This document shows positions 13,451 to 14,160 of a stretch of 14,160 nt of DNA, piece by piece (within the stretch, counting starts at the first letter, position 1; every line of letters begins with the position of its first letter). The stretch spans positions 1 to 14,160 of the forward strand of contig JALRDG010000036.1 of the NCBI GenBank assembly GCA_023257055.1, read 5' to 3'. Source of the stretch: Candidatus Saccharimonadia bacterium (GTDB lineage Bacteria > Patescibacteriota > Saccharimonadia > Saccharimonadales > Saccharimonadaceae). Both the position numbers and the translations under genes were made by a program. Under the pieces are notes generated by a model. It had not been told where the DNA came from. It saw only the letters and a program-made list of their open reading frames with translations, and searched no databases.

Positions 13451-14044
13451 GTGAAGAAATCATGGCTTGTAATTGGAGGAATCGTCGGCGTTTTATTGCT
13501 AATCGTACTCATCATTGGTGGGTCGTATAATGGTTTGGTCTCGCAGCGCGAATCAGTTGAGTCAGCGCTGAGTAATCTGGACGGGCAATACCAACGTCGA
13601 GCGGATCTCATACCGAACCTCGTAAGTACGGTAAAGGGTGCGGCAAACTTTGAGCAGGAAACCTTGACGCAGGTAACTGAAGCACGCGCGGATGCAACAA
13701 GAATTAACATCGACCCTTCAAACGCAACACCGGAGCAACTTGCTCAATACCAGCAAGCACAAGGTGAGCTTTCTCAGGCACTTGGCCGACTATTGGCGGT
13801 AACGGAAAATTATCCTGAACTGCGTGCAACGGAAGCCTTTCGAGACCTACAGGTGCAGCTAGAAGGCACTGAAAACCGAATTGCCGTTGCGCGTGGTGAT
13901 TTCAACGAAGTAGCGCGAAACTACAACACTCGCGTTCAGACATTCCCAACGAATGTTGTTGCCGGACTGTTTGGGTTCGATAGGTACCCATATTTCGAAG
14001 CTGAAGAAGGTGCCGAAAACGCGCCAGATGTCAACTTCGAGTAA
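13451..14044 (+). CDS. lemA: LemA family membrane-anchored protein
   Basis: 197 residues starting at GTG. It has an N-terminal membrane anchor (about 5-24, WLVIGGIVGVLLLIVLIIGG), then SYNGLVSQRESVESALSNLD and the family signature YQRRADLIPNLVSTVKG (about 46-62). A helical-bundle domain follows, with ENRIAVARGDFNEVARNYN and a C-terminal FPTNVVAGLFGF typical of LemA. The tail after FEAEEGAENAPDVNF is acidic. LemA proteins have no settled biochemical role; they often sit beside TPM-domain or zinc-peptidase (HtpX) genes. Here the next gene begins 23 bases later and looks secreted, matching the lemA-TPM arrangement. The in-frame ATG at 13343 is rejected since it would overlap the preceding gene and the promoter. 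Confidence 0.93.
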   Translation: MKKSWLVIGGIVGVLLLIVLIIGGSYNGLVSQRESVESALSNLDGQYQRRADLIPNLVSTVKGAANFEQETLTQVTEARADATRINIDPSNATPEQLAQYQQAQGELSQALGRLLAVTENYPELRATEAFRDLQVQLEGTENRIAVARGDFNEVARNYNTRVQTFPTNVVAGLFGFDRYPYFEAEEGAENAPDVNFE

Positions 14045-14067
14045 TGTTTCATCATTAAGCACGCCAT

Positions 14068-14160
14068 ATGACCAGCTTCTCTATACATAGATATTCGCTA
14101 GCAGTATTTTTGGTACTGTTAGCGACGCTTGTCGGTGTGACGGCTGGTGCGCTCGATGTT
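14068..14160 (+). CDS. Start of a secreted or membrane protein, probably TPM-domain (runs off window)
   Basis: An open frame of 31 codons from ATG 14068 to the window edge. It encodes a basic-polar start (MTSFSIHRYS) and a hydrophobic stretch (LAVFLVLLATLVGVTAGA), then LDV: a signal-peptide-like sequence with an AGA-L cleavage-site look. LemA genes are frequently followed by a TPM-domain protein of this build (signal peptide, then a mature start such as 'DVP'), so that is the likely identity, from context only. There is no clear Shine-Dalgarno and no terminator after lemA, so co-transcription with lemA is probable. Confidence 0.55.
   Translation, partial: MTSFSIHRYSLAVFLVLLATLVGVTAGALDV

Noticed and set aside
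1..14160. CRISPR array, tRNA/rRNA, insertion sequence or phage genes
   Set aside because: No regularly spaced repeats, cloverleaf-like sequences, transposase motifs or phage proteins were seen on either strand by reading.

Overview
The window looks like a core-genome stretch of a Patescibacteria (CPR) bacterium, most likely Candidatus Saccharibacteria (TM7). The case is an inference. The genes are compact housekeeping genes with spacers of 1-120 bp. SecA, seryl-tRNA synthetase and RF2 have a divergent, short-tailed character. A membrane protein begins with a Gln-rich helical domain of a kind I associate with this phylum. There is a MacB-type exporter pair without an outer-membrane partner, and MurD/MurI peptidoglycan genes. 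No tRNA, rRNA, CRISPR array, insertion sequence or phage gene was seen. The genetic code is standard: TGA ends the ABC ATPase and prfB, and RF2 itself is present, which argues against the UGA=Gly lineages (SR1/Gracilibacteria).

Layout. 1-594: 3' end of a DEAH-type helicase. 665-1834: multipass membrane protein, ended by a rho-independent terminator. 1955-4011: two-gene ABC exporter (ATPase and MacB/FtsX permease, ATGA overlap). 4113-5411: serS. 5453-5833: hpf, ended by a strong terminator. 5950-11149: probable operon secA, M16 metallopeptidase, murD. 11124-11783 (minus): murI, overlapping murD tail to tail. 11858-12952: prfB, divergent from murI. 12996-13364: unrecognised 122-aa gene. 13451-14044: lemA. 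14068 to the edge: start of a secreted or membrane protein, probably the TPM-domain gene that often follows lemA.

Functionally, translation (serS, prfB, hpf), protein export (secA) and peptidoglycan synthesis dominate. MurI makes D-glutamate and MurD attaches it to UDP-MurNAc-L-Ala, so the convergent pair catalyses consecutive steps.

The most interesting signal is in the control regions. Six promoters carry an extended -10 (TGnTAnnnT), mostly without a good -35. In three of them (serS, murI, prfB) the -10 sits so close to the start codon that the mRNA should begin at or within a base of the ATG, with no Shine-Dalgarno. These are predicted leaderless genes, while neighbours such as hpf, lemA and the ABC ATPase have strong Shine-Dalgarno sites. 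I found no convincing new multi-gene system; the orphan gene at 12996 and the promoter architecture are the best leads.
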